Assembly: GCF_001267885.1 (NCBI RefSeq) | Contig: NZ_CP012382.1 | Location: 2,157,001 to 2,221,000, forward strand | Direction of reading: 5' to 3' | Length of the DNA stretch: 64,000 nucleotides | Source: Streptomyces ambofaciens ATCC 23877 | GTDB lineage: Bacteria > Actinomycetota > Actinomycetes > Streptomycetales > Streptomycetaceae | Part shown: positions 16,800 through 25,570 of the stretch, piece by piece | Layout of the letters: every line of letters begins with the position of its first letter | How positions within the stretch are numbered: the first letter of the stretch is position 1 | Position numbers and translations under genes: made by a program | The notes under the pieces: generated by a model | Database searches by the model: none | Told to the model about the DNA's origin: nothing | The model's input: the letters and a program-made list of their open reading frames with translations, nothing else

Positions 16800-18626
16800 A
16801 TGACCACACAGACCACAGCTCCGAAGGCCGCCGGCGCCTCCGCCGCGACCGCCACCCCCGGCCTCATCGGCATACCCCCGCACATCGGACGGGCCCTCGC
16901 CACCGGGGGCGGCGCCCTCACCGTCGTCTCCACGTTCCTCGCATGGACCTGGACCTCCGAGTTCCCCGGCGACCTCACCGTCTACGGCTACCCGGGCGGC
17001 CTTCAGGTCCTGGTCCTGATCGCCGGCGCCCTCACCACCCTCTTCGGCCTCGCCTCCTACGGCGTCAAGGGCCTGGGCTGGCTGGTGCCCGCCGGAGCGG
17101 ACGCGGCGCTCAAGTTCGCCGCCCTCGCGGCCTTCGCGACCACCTGGTACACGATCATCGCGATCAGCGCCCAGCTCGGCGGCCTGGTCAACCTGGAGCC
17201 CGGCGGATACGTCGCGGCGGGCGCCACCCTGCTCGCCCTCCTCGGCTCCCTCGCCCTCCCCTTCGAGCGCCCCGCACCGGACCCGTTCGACCCCGACGAC
17301 ACCGGCTGGGAGCAGTTCAAGCACACCACCTCCCACAACTGGCAGACCGTCAGGGCGGCCTTCGCCCCCGGCACCCCGCGCCCCGTCCGGGCCCTGCCCT
17401 CCTACGTCGAGATCCTGATCATCGTCGCGATGCTCGCGATCGCCCTGCTCGTCTTCACCTACGGCATCGGCACCGAGTACGACGAACTCTTCGTGGGCTT
17501 CCTGATCACCGCCGGCCTCGGCTTCGCCGCCCTCCACAAGGCCGGCCTGATCGCCCACGCCACCGAGATCACCTCCCGGCACCAGAACATCACCGTCTGC
17601 GGCGCCTTCATCGCGGCGGCCTGCTTCCCCTTCACCCAGTCCGACGACCAGTACGCCACCCTCGGCGTCTACATCCTCATCTTCGCCACGGTCGCCCTCG
17701 GTCTGAACATCGTCGTCGGCCTCGCGGGACTGCTCGACCTCGGCTACGTCGCCTTCCTCGGCGTCGGCGCCTACGCCGCCGCCCTGGTCTCCGGCTCCCC
17801 GAGCTCGCCCTTCGACGTCCACTTCCCCTTCTGGGCCGCGGTCATCGTCGGCGCCCTCGCGTCCCTCGTCTTCGGCGTGCTGATCGGCGCCCCCACCCTG
17901 CGGCTGCGCGGCGACTACCTCGCCATCGTGACCCTCGGCTTCGGCGAGATCTTCCGCATCACCGCCAACAACCTCGACGGCACCTCCGGACCGGACCTCA
18001 CCAACGGCTCCAACGGCGTCTCCTCCATCCCCGACCTCAAGATCCTCGGCCTGGACCTCGGCGTACAGCACGACATCGGCGGCTTCACCATCGGCCGGTT
18101 CGCCAACTACTTCTTCCTGATGCTCATCATCACCGCGGTCGTCGTCCTCGTCTTCCGGCGCAGCGGCGACTCCCGCATCGGCCGGGCCTGGGTCGCCATC
18201 CGCGAGGACGAGACCGCCGCCCTCGCCATGGGCATCAACGGCTTCCGGGTCAAGCTCATCGCCTTCGCCGTCGGCGCCACCCTCGCCGGCCTCGCGGGCA
18301 CGGTGCAGGCGCACGTCACCTACACCGTCACCCCCGAGCAGTACCTCTTCGCCGGCACCACGCCCCCCAACTCCGCCTTCCTGCTCGCGGCGGTCGTCCT
18401 CGGCGGCATGGGCACCATCGCAGGCCCGCTCATCGGCGCCTCCCTGCTCTTCCTGATCCCCAACAAGCTCCAGTTCCTCGGCGACTACCAGCTCTTCGCC
18501 TTCGGACTCGCGCTCGTCCTGCTCATGCGCTTCCGTCCCGAAGGCCTCATCGCCAACAGGCGCCGCAAGCTGGAATTCCACGAAGAGGCCGAAGCTCCGA
18601 CCACCCTGAGCAAGACAGGGGCCTGA
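16800..18626 (+). CDS. livM: Branched-chain amino-acid ABC transporter permease LivM, with long N-terminal extension
   Basis: Permease of 608 residues, clearly longer than the common 320-420. The C-terminal about 370 residues are a canonical LivM: GLNIVVGLAGLLDLGYVAFLGVGAY, GAPTLRLRGDYLAIVTLGFGEI and GINGFRVKLIAFAVGATLAG. The first about 230 residues add several further membrane segments (STFLAWTWTSEF, VLVLIAGALTTLFGLASYG, FAALAAFATTWYTIIAIS) and a charged loop. ATG 16800 is used; GTG 16791, overlapping the livH stop, would add three residues and gives direct translational coupling. It works with LivH, LivG and LivF. Confidence 0.93.
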   Translation: MTTQTTAPKAAGASAATATPGLIGIPPHIGRALATGGGALTVVSTFLAWTWTSEFPGDLTVYGYPGGLQVLVLIAGALTTLFGLASYGVKGLGWLVPAGADAALKFAALAAFATTWYTIIAISAQLGGLVNLEPGGYVAAGATLLALLGSLALPFERPAPDPFDPDDTGWEQFKHTTSHNWQTVRAAFAPGTPRPVRALPSYVEILIIVAMLAIALLVFTYGIGTEYDELFVGFLITAGLGFAALHKAGLIAHATEITSRHQNITVCGAFIAAACFPFTQSDDQYATLGVYILIFATVALGLNIVVGLAGLLDLGYVAFLGVGAYAAALVSGSPSSPFDVHFPFWAAVIVGALASLVFGVLIGAPTLRLRGDYLAIVTLGFGEIFRITANNLDGTSGPDLTNGSNGVSSIPDLKILGLDLGVQHDIGGFTIGRFANYFFLMLIITAVVVLVFRRSGDSRIGRAWVAIREDETAALAMGINGFRVKLIAFAVGATLAGLAGTVQAHVTYTVTPEQYLFAGTTPPNSAFLLAAVVLGGMGTIAGPLIGASLLFLIPNKLQFLGDYQLFAFGLALVLLMRFRPEGLIANRRRKLEFHEEAEAPTTLSKTGA

Positions 18627-18630
18627 CCAC

Positions 18631-19541
<911 letters not shown>

Positions 19542-19545
<4 letters not shown>

Positions 19546-20258
19546 CCGCACTGCTCGAGGTCGAGGACCTCCGCGTCGCCTACGGCAAGATCGAGGCCGT
19601 CAAGGGCATCTCGTTCAAGGTCGACGCCGGAGAGGTGGTCACCCTCATCGGCACCAACGGCGCCGGCAAGACCACCACGCTGCGCACCCTGTCGGGGCTC
19701 CTCAAGCCGGTCGGCGGGCAGATCAAGTTCGGCGGCAAGTCCCTCAAGAAGGTCCCCGCCCACCAGATCGTCTCCCTGGGGCTCGCCCACTCCCCCGAGG
19801 GGCGGCACATCTTCCCCCGCATGACGATCGAGGACAACCTCCGCCTCGGCGCCTTCCTGCGCAGCGACAAGCCGGGCATCGAGAAGGACATCCAGCGCGC
19901 CTACGACCTCTTCCCGATCCTCGGCGAGCGGCGGAAGCAGGCCGCGGGCACCCTGTCCGGCGGTGAGCAGCAGATGCTCGCCATGGGCCGCGCCCTGATG
20001 TCCCAGCCCAAGCTGCTCATGCTGGACGAGCCCTCCATGGGCCTCTCGCCGATCATGATGCAGAAGATCATGGCGACGATCGCCGAGCTCAAGTCCCAGG
20101 GCACGACGATCCTGCTCGTCGAGCAGAACGCCCAGGCGGCCCTGTCGCTGGCCGACCACGGCCACGTCATGGAGGTCGGCAACATCGTCCTGTCCGGCAG
20201 CGGCCAGGACCTCCTCCACGACGAGTCGGTCCGCAAGGCCTACCTCGGCGAGGACTGA
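19542..20258 (+). CDS. livF: Branched-chain amino-acid ABC transporter ATP-binding protein LivF
   Basis: ABC ATPase of 238 residues. Walker A is GTNGAGKTT, the signature is TLSGGEQQMLAMGRAL, Walker B is LLMLDEPSMGLSP, and the switch is LLVEQNAQ with Gln-Asn instead of His, the usual LivF form. It is the last gene of the transporter operon; a strong hairpin follows the stop. Confidence 0.96.
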
Positions 20259-20274
20259 GCCGAGGACGGTACGA

Positions 20275-20309
20275 CGAGGCCCGCGCCCCCCTCGGGGACG
20301 CGGGCCTCG
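20275..20309. terminator. Bidirectional terminator, livF / response regulator
   Basis: Arms CGAGGCCCGCG and CGCGGGCCTCG (11 perfect pairs) flank a 13-nt loop that can itself pair CCCC with GGGG. It lies between convergent genes. Confidence 0.85.
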
Positions 20310-20321
20310 GTCACGTCGTGC

Positions 20322-20978
20322 TCAGCCCTTGGACGCCTTCTTCTCCTCGGCGTCCTGGATGACCGCCTCGGCCACCTGCTGCATCGACATCCGCCGGTCC
20401 ATCGAGGTCTTCTGGATCCACCGGAACGCGGCCGGCTCGGTCAGCCCGTACTCCGTCTGGAGCACCGACTTGGCCCGGTCGACCAGCTTGCGGGTCTCCA
20501 GCCGCTGGCTGAGGTCGGCGACCTCCTTCTCCAGTTCCTTCAGCTCCGTGAACCGCGAGACGGCCATCTCGATCGCCGGGACGACGTCGCTCTTGCTGAA
20601 CGGCTTGACCAGGTACGCCATGGCCCCCGCGTCCCGGGCCCGCTCCACCAGGTCGCGCTGCGAGAACGCGGTCAGCATCAGCACCGGCGCGATGCTCTCC
20701 TCGGCGATCTTCTCGGCCGCGGAGATGCCGTCGAGCTTGGGCATCTTCACGTCCAGGATGACCAGGTCGGGCCGGTGCTCACGGGCCAGCTCCACGGCCT
20801 GCTCCCCGTCACCGGCCTCGCCGACGACGGAGTACCCCTCCTCCTCCAGCATCTCTTTGAGATCGAGCCGGATGAGCGCCTCGTCCTCGGCGATGACGAC
20901 TCGGGTCGTCAGCGGAGGCACGTGCGACTTGTCGTCGTCGTTCACGTCGGCGGGCTGGGGCGACTCGGGGGCGGTCAC
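20322..20978 (-). CDS. ANTAR-domain response regulator (AmiR/NasR, PdtaR-like)
   Basis: Response regulator of 218 residues. The receiver domain (about 30-145) has the acidic pocket AEDEALI, phosphoacceptor Asp in LVILDVKMPKLDG, Thr/Ser at MLTAF and Lys in YLVKPF. A short coiled coil (ELKELEKEVADLSQRLETRKL) leads to a C-terminal ANTAR RNA-binding domain (VDRAKSVLQTEYGLTEPAAFRWIQKTSMDRRMSMQQVAEAVI). GTG 20978 is chosen because GAGGAG lies five bases upstream. ANTAR proteins bind dual hairpins and antiterminate transcription; this one probably receives phosphate from an unlinked PdtaS-like kinase. No dual-hairpin target was recognised in the window. Confidence 0.93.
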   Translation of the reverse strand: MTAPESPQPADVNDDDKSHVPPLTTRVVIAEDEALIRLDLKEMLEEEGYSVVGEAGDGEQAVELAREHRPDLVILDVKMPKLDGISAAEKIAEESIAPVLMLTAFSQRDLVERARDAGAMAYLVKPFSKSDVVPAIEMAVSRFTELKELEKEVADLSQRLETRKLVDRAKSVLQTEYGLTEPAAFRWIQKTSMDRRMSMQQVAEAVIQDAEEKKASKG

Positions 20979-21018
20979 GTGGGCTCCTCGTTCGGGGCAG
21001 GGTGCAGCTGCCATGAGC

Positions 21019-21040
21019 CTACCTAGCTGCGGTAAGGTAG
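21019..21040. promoter_or_regulatory. Inverted repeat in the divergent promoter region upstream of the tRNA gene
   Basis: CTACCT (21019-21024) and AGGTAG (21035-21040) are perfect complements separated by 10 bp. Each arm can also be read as a -10 element (TAAGGT rightward toward the tRNA, TAGGTA leftward toward the ANTAR gene), so the site may be two divergent promoters sharing one region. Confidence 0.35.
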
Positions 21041-21077
21041 ACGCGCGGCGGGTCGGGGTAAACCTTCGATTCTGCGA

Positions 21078-21152
21078 GCCCCGGTAGCCCAATTGGCAGC
21101 AGGCAATGGATTCAAAACCCATACAGTGTCGGTTCGAGTCCGACCCGGGGCA
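21078..21152 (+). tRNA. tRNA with anticodon CAA (nominally Leu), class I architecture
   Basis: A 75-nt cloverleaf. Acceptor GCCCCGG/CCGGGGC, D arm with the GG pair in AATTGGCAG, anticodon stem ATGGA/CCCAT with loop TTCAAAA (anticodon CAA), variable loop ACAGT of only five bases, T arm GTCGG-TTCGAGT-CCGAC, discriminator A, no encoded CCA. CAA would read UUG (Leu), yet bacterial tRNA-Leu normally has a long variable arm, and this one does not. The anticodon stem has an A31-C39 mismatch. A strong terminator follows 31 bases downstream. The amino-acid identity is therefore uncertain, though the tRNA fold is clear. Confidence 0.85.
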
Positions 21153-21183
21153 CTTTTCCTTGTTTCCCAAGGTTGCCACCCAT

Positions 21184-21220
21184 AAGTGGATGTCCACGTT
21201 CTCGTGAACATCCACTTTTT
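21184..21220 (+). terminator. Rho-independent terminator of the tRNA gene
   Basis: AAGTGGATGT and ACATCCACTT (10 perfect pairs) enclose a loop containing a second small stem CACG/CGTG and are followed by a T run to 21220. It is the only terminator in the window with a classical T tract. Confidence 0.92.
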
Positions 21221-21259
21221 GCTGTGTGCCGCCGCGTCCACCACCACACGCTGGACCTC

Positions 21260-22036
21260 ATGTACGACACCAGCGCGCGCGAGCGCGCATTGTCACTGGT
21301 GGCGCAGGGACGGAGCCTGAACTCCGTCAGCAAGGAGACCGGTATGTCCCGAGCCGCCATCCGCTCGTGGCGGACGCGGATCGAGCCTCTGCCACGCATC
21401 CGGCGAACTCCCTGCTCCCTGTGCGGCCCCACGGCCGAACCGCCTGAGGACGAGGCGGCCTACGCCTACTTGCTCGGTCTCTATCTCGGCGACGGATACA
21501 TCAGCCCCGGCAAGAAGTCGGGCTACTTCCTCAGGATCGCCTGCGCCGACGCGTGGCCCGGCCTCGTCGAGGCCTGCGCCGCCGCTGTGGAAGCCGTCAA
21601 TCCCAGTGGCAAGTCGTCCCGAGTACAAGCCGTCGGATACACGTCCGTGGTCGCCTACAGCGGACACTGGCCCTGTCTCGTTCCCCAGCACGGCCCCGGC
21701 AGGAAGCACGACCGGCGGATCGCCCTCGCTCCCTGGCAGCAGTCGATCGTCGACACCTGCCCCTGGGAGTTCATCCGCGGCCTGATCCACTCCGATGGCT
21801 GCCGCATCACCAACTGGACGACCCGACTCGTCGGCGGCGTGCGCAAGCGCTACGAATATCCGCGGTACTTCTTCACCAACAAGTCGGACGACATCAGGAA
21901 GCTCTTCACGGACGCGCTCGAGAAAGTCGGCATCGAGTGGACGCACTGCACGCGCCACGGCACCCCGTACAACATCTCCGTGGCCCGCGGAGCCTCCGTG
22001 GCCCTCATGGACGCCCACGTGGGCCCGAAGTACTGA
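21260..22036 (+). CDS. Stand-alone HTH + double-LAGLIDADG protein (homing-endonuclease-like)
   Basis: A 258-residue protein. Residues 1-45 are a transposase/Hin-like helix-turn-helix (ERALSLVAQGRSLNSVSKETG then MSRAAIRSWRTR), followed by a CSLC pair (52-55). Two LAGLIDADG helices are evident: AYLLGLYLGDGYI (about 69-81, acidic D78) and FIRGLIHSDGCRI (171-183, acidic D179), about 100 residues apart, as in single-chain two-repeat enzymes. Conserved-looking blocks are HWPCLVPQHGPGRKH and KRYEYPRYFFTNKSDDIRKLF. ATG 21260 opens the HTH, with no strong ribosome-binding site. The gene sits directly behind the tRNA terminator and converges on pyk. It is not inside an intron or intein, so it may be a homing endonuclease or a domesticated DNA-binding relative, as WhiA is. 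Confidence 0.8.
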   Translation: MYDTSARERALSLVAQGRSLNSVSKETGMSRAAIRSWRTRIEPLPRIRRTPCSLCGPTAEPPEDEAAYAYLLGLYLGDGYISPGKKSGYFLRIACADAWPGLVEACAAAVEAVNPSGKSSRVQAVGYTSVVAYSGHWPCLVPQHGPGRKHDRRIALAPWQQSIVDTCPWEFIRGLIHSDGCRITNWTTRLVGGVRKRYEYPRYFFTNKSDDIRKLFTDALEKVGIEWTHCTRHGTPYNISVARGASVALMDAHVGPKY

Positions 22037-22052
22037 CCTACCGACCACCGCA

Positions 22053-23489
22053 CTACTCGGGGCTGTCGTCCTCCCCGATGTGGTGGACCCGGACCAGGTT
22101 GGTCGAGCCCGACACCCCCGGCGGGGAGCCGGCCGTGATGACCACGACGTCGCCCTTCTCGCAGCGGCCGTAGCGGGTGAGCAGTTCGTCCACCTGGTCG
22201 ACCATCGCGTCCGTGGAGTCCACGTGCGGGCCGATGAAGGTCTCGACCCCCCAGGTGAGGCTCAGCTGCGAGCGCGTCGCCGGCTCGGGTGTGAAGGCGA
22301 GCAGCGGGATGGGTGAGCGGTAGCGGGAGAGGCGGCGGACGGTGTCGCCGGACTGGGTGAAGGCGACCAGGAACTTGGCGCCGAGGAAGTCGCCGATCTC
22401 CGCCGCCGCGCGGGCCACCGCGCCGCCCTGGGTGCGGGGCTTGTTGCGGTCGGTCAGCGGGGGCAGGCCCTTGGCGAGGATGTCCTCCTCCGCCGCCTCG
22501 ACGATCCGGGCCATCGTGCGGACCGTGTCGATCGGGTGTCTGCCGACGCTGGTCTCGCCGGAGAGCATCACCGCGTCGGTGCCGTCGATGACGGCGTTGG
22601 CGACGTCGGAGGCCTCGGCGCGGGTCGGGCGGGCGTTGTCGATCATCGAGTCGAGCATCTGGGTGGCGACGATGACGGGTTTGGCGTTGCGCTTGGCGAG
22701 CTTGATGGCGCGCTTCTGGACGATGGGCACCTGCTCCAGGGGCATTTCGACGCCCAGGTCGCCGCGGGCGACCATGATGCCGTCGAAGGCGGCGACGATG
22801 TCCTCGATGTTCTCCACGGCCTGCGGCTTCTCGACCTTGGCGATGACGGGGAGGCGGCGGCCCTCCTCGTCCATGATGCGGTGGACGTCGAGGACGTCGC
22901 GTCCGCTGCGGACGAAGGAGAGGGCGATGACGTCGAAGCCGCTGCGCAGGGCCCAGCGGAGGTCGTCCTCGTCCTTCTTGGAGAGGGCGGGGACGGAGAC
23001 GGCGACGCCGGGCAGGTTGAGGCCTTTGTGGTCGGAGACCATGCCGCCCTCGATGACCGTGGTGCGGATCTCGGGTCCATCGACGTCGGTGACCTCCAGG
23101 CAGACCTTGCCGTCGTCGACGAGGACGCGTTCGCCGGGGGTCACGTCGGTGGCGAGGCCGGCGTAGGTGGTGCCGCAGCGGTGGCGGTCGCCTTCGGTGC
23201 CTTCTTCGACGGTGATGGTGAAGGTGTCGCCGCGTTCAAGGAGTACGGGTCCTCCGGTGAAGGCGCCGAGCCGGATCTTCGGGCCTTGAAGGTCGGCGAG
23301 GGTGCCGACGCTGCGGCCGGTCTCGTCGGACGCCTTGCGGACACGGTGGTATCGCTCTTCGTGTTCGGCGTGGGTGCCGTGGCTGAAATTGAAGCGGGCG
23401 ATGTCCATTCCGGCGTCGACCAGGTCTTTGATCTGGTCGTACGAATCGGTGGCGGGCCCAAGGGTACAGACGATCTTTGCTCGGCGCAT
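22053..23489 (-). CDS. pyk: Pyruvate kinase
   Basis: Glycolytic enzyme converting phosphoenolpyruvate and ADP to pyruvate and ATP, 478 residues, normal length. RRAKIVCTLGPATDSYDQI is the N-terminal signature; FNFSHGTHAEHE, ADLQGPKIRLG, VIAKVEKPQAVENIEDI (active-site Lys/Glu), MVARGDLGVEMPLEQVP and ATQMLDSMIDNARPTRAEASDVANAVIDGTDAVMLSGET complete the catalytic barrel, followed by the C-terminal allosteric domain. ATG 23489 has no competing start. TAGGCT 11 bases upstream may be its -10, with a perfect palindrome just upstream of it. Confidence 0.97.
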   Translation of the reverse strand: MRRAKIVCTLGPATDSYDQIKDLVDAGMDIARFNFSHGTHAEHEERYHRVRKASDETGRSVGTLADLQGPKIRLGAFTGGPVLLERGDTFTITVEEGTEGDRHRCGTTYAGLATDVTPGERVLVDDGKVCLEVTDVDGPEIRTTVIEGGMVSDHKGLNLPGVAVSVPALSKKDEDDLRWALRSGFDVIALSFVRSGRDVLDVHRIMDEEGRRLPVIAKVEKPQAVENIEDIVAAFDGIMVARGDLGVEMPLEQVPIVQKRAIKLAKRNAKPVIVATQMLDSMIDNARPTRAEASDVANAVIDGTDAVMLSGETSVGRHPIDTVRTMARIVEAAEEDILAKGLPPLTDRNKPRTQGGAVARAAAEIGDFLGAKFLVAFTQSGDTVRRLSRYRSPIPLLAFTPEPATRSQLSLTWGVETFIGPHVDSTDAMVDQVDELLTRYGRCEKGDVVVITAGSPPGVSGSTNLVRVHHIGEDDSPE

Positions 23490-23506
23490 GGGTCGAGCCT
23501 ATGACT

Positions 23507-23518
23507 TACCGGCCGGTA
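23507..23518. promoter_or_regulatory. 12-bp palindrome in the pyk promoter region
   Basis: TACCGGCCGGTA is perfectly self-complementary and lies 17 bases upstream of the pyk start codon, between a possible -10 (TAGGCT on the minus strand) and weak -35 sequences. A second inverted repeat, CCAACC-AC-GGTTGG, lies at 23542-23555. Confidence 0.45.
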
Positions 23519-23656
23519 GCGAATTGGCCGCGCGTGACCAGCCAACCACGGTTGGGTGAAGGGTTATTGACAAGTGTTGAATTGTGCGCCGGGACGCTCT
23601 GATGAGCATTCCGGGCGGTTCTTATTTCTCCTTTCGGGCATGTGAGCGATCGCCTG

Positions 23657-23712
23657 TTGACAGGTGCCGTGATCAGGAAGGAATCTACGCGCGTTGTGTC
23701 TACGCGCGTTGT
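23657..23712 (+). promoter_or_regulatory. Candidate promoter and direct repeat upstream of the nucleotidase gene
   Basis: TTGACA (23657-23662) is a consensus -35, and GAATCT (23681-23686) follows after 18 bp as a weak -10. TCTACGCGCGTTGT occurs twice in tandem (23684-23697 and 23699-23712, period 15 bp), overlapping the likely transcription start. Confidence 0.4.
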
Positions 23713-23745
23713 TCGATGACGCTTCGCCGCCTAGGAGAGCCAGCC

Positions 23746-25548
23746 ATGCCGTTGAACCGCCGGAAGTTCCTGAGCAGGTCCGCCGTGACGGGAGCGGGGG
23801 TGGCACTGGCGGGTGCGGCGGCTCCGGCGGCCGGGGCGGCCCCGGCGCGCGGGGGCCGCGGGAAGCCCAAGCGGTACGCGCTGACCGTGCTGGGCACCAC
23901 CGACCTGCACGGACACGTCTTCAACTGGGACTACTTCAAGGACGCCGAGTACACGGACGCGGCGGGCAACGCCCAGGGGCTGGCGCGCGTCTCCACCCTG
24001 GTGGACCAGGTCCGGGAGGAGAAGGGCCGCCGCAACACGCTGCTGCTGGACGCGGGCGACACCATCCAGGGCACCCCGCTGACGTACTACTACGCGAAGG
24101 TGGACCCGATCACCGCGGAGGGTGGTCCGGTGCACCCGATGGCGCAGGCGATGAACGCGATCGGGTACGACGCGGTGGCGCTCGGCAACCACGAGTTCAA
24201 CTACGGCATCGAGACGCTGCGCACGTTCGAGGAGCAGTGCGACTTCCCGCTGCTGGGCGCGAACGCGGTCGACGCGAAGACGCTGAAGCCGGCCTTCCCG
24301 CCGTACTTCATGAAGACGTTCCGGGTGAAGGGGGCGCCGCCGGTGAAGGTGGCGGTGCTGGGGCTGACCAACCCGGGTATCGCGATCTGGGACAAGGCGT
24401 ACGTGCAGGGGAAGCTGGCCTTTCCGGGGCTGGTGGAGCAGGCGGCCAAGTGGGTGCCGAAGCTGCGCTCGATGGGTGCGGACGTCGTGGTCGTGTCGGC
24501 GCACTCCGGGTCGTCGGGGACGTCCTCCTACGGTGACCAGCTGCCGTACGTGGAGAACGCGGCGGCCGACGTGGCCCGGCAGGTGCCCGGTGTCGACGCG
24601 ATCCTCGTCGGACACGCGCACGTGGAGATCCCGGAGCTGAGGGTCGTCAACGAGCGGACCGGGAAGACGGTCGTCCTGTCGGAGCCGCTGTGCTACGCCG
24701 AGCGGCTCACCCTGTTCGACTTCGAGCTGGTCTTCGAGCGCGGCCGGTGGCAGGTCGAGTCGGTCCGGGCGTCGTTGCGCGACTCGAACACGGTCGAGGA
24801 CGATCCCCGGATCACCGCGCTGCTCCGGGACGAGCACGCGAAGGTCGTCGCGTACGTCAACCAGGTGGTCGGCACCGCGACGGAGACGCTGACGACGTTC
24901 GAGGCGCGGTACCGGGACGCCCCGATCATCGACCTGATCACGAAGGTGCAGGAGGACGTGGTCAGGGCGGCGCTGGCCGGTACGGAGTACGCGTCGCTGC
25001 CCGTTCTCGCGCAGGCGTCGCCGTTCTCGCGGACCTCGGAGATCCCTGCGGGGAACGTGACGATCCGGGACCTGTCGAGCCTGTACGTGTACGACAACAC
25101 CCTGGTCGCGAAGCTGATGACGGGTGCTCAGCTGCGGGCGTACCTCGAGTACTCGGCGGAGTACTACGTACGGACGGCGTCCGGCGCGCCGGTGGACACC
25201 GGCAAGCTGACCAACGCGAACGGCCGCCCGGACTACAACTACGACTACGTGTCGGGGCTGACGTACGAGATCGACGTCGCGCAGGCGCCCGGTTCGCGTA
25301 TCAGGAACCTGGCTTACGGGGGTGCGCCGCTGGACGACGCGCAGCAGTTCGTGCTGGCGGTGAACAACTACCGGGCCAACGGTGGTGGTGCCTTCCCTCA
25401 TGTGGCGGCGGCCAGGGAGCTGTGGTCGGAGTCGACGGAGATCCGTACGCGGATCGCCGAGTGGGTGACGGCGAAGGGCGTGCTGGATCCGAAGGACTTC
25501 GCGTCCGTGGACTGGTCGTTGACGCGGGACGGCGTGCCGGTGTTCTGA
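23746..25548 (+). CDS. Tat-exported 5'-nucleotidase / 2',3'-cyclic phosphodiesterase family protein
   Basis: Secreted metallophosphoesterase of 600 residues. NRRKFLSRSA followed by GVALAGAAAPAAGAAPA is a twin-arginine signal. The N-terminal metallophosphoesterase domain shows GTTDLHGHVF, LDAGDTIQGTP, ALGNHEFNYG, VVSAHSGSSG and LVGHAHVEIP, the UshA/CpdB dimetal ligands. The C-terminal 5'-nucleotidase domain (about 390-570) has NYDYVSGLTYEIDV and VLAVNNYRANGGGAFP. Likely role: extracellular nucleotide salvage and phosphate release. ATG 23746 follows AGGAG. The gene ends 22 bp from the convergent hydroxylase gene. Confidence 0.93.
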   Translation: MPLNRRKFLSRSAVTGAGVALAGAAAPAAGAAPARGGRGKPKRYALTVLGTTDLHGHVFNWDYFKDAEYTDAAGNAQGLARVSTLVDQVREEKGRRNTLLLDAGDTIQGTPLTYYYAKVDPITAEGGPVHPMAQAMNAIGYDAVALGNHEFNYGIETLRTFEEQCDFPLLGANAVDAKTLKPAFPPYFMKTFRVKGAPPVKVAVLGLTNPGIAIWDKAYVQGKLAFPGLVEQAAKWVPKLRSMGADVVVVSAHSGSSGTSSYGDQLPYVENAAADVARQVPGVDAILVGHAHVEIPELRVVNERTGKTVVLSEPLCYAERLTLFDFELVFERGRWQVESVRASLRDSNTVEDDPRITALLRDEHAKVVAYVNQVVGTATETLTTFEARYRDAPIIDLITKVQEDVVRAALAGTEYASLPVLAQASPFSRTSEIPAGNVTIRDLSSLYVYDNTLVAKLMTGAQLRAYLEYSAEYYVRTASGAPVDTGKLTNANGRPDYNYDYVSGLTYEIDVAQAPGSRIRNLAYGGAPLDDAQQFVLAVNNYRANGGGAFPHVAAARELWSESTEIRTRIAEWVTAKGVLDPKDFASVDWSLTRDGVPVF

Positions 25549-25570
25549 GGCCGGTGCGTGCGGGGCGGCC

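Noticed and set aside
21078..22036. Integrated mobile element at the tRNA gene
   Set aside because: No integrase, excisionase or direct repeat of the tRNA 3' end was found; only the LAGLIDADG gene is present.
20322..22036. ANTAR target (paired hexanucleotide-loop hairpins) near the response regulator
   Set aside because: The only nearby hairpins are ordinary terminators; the dual-hairpin pattern with A1/G4 loops was not seen.
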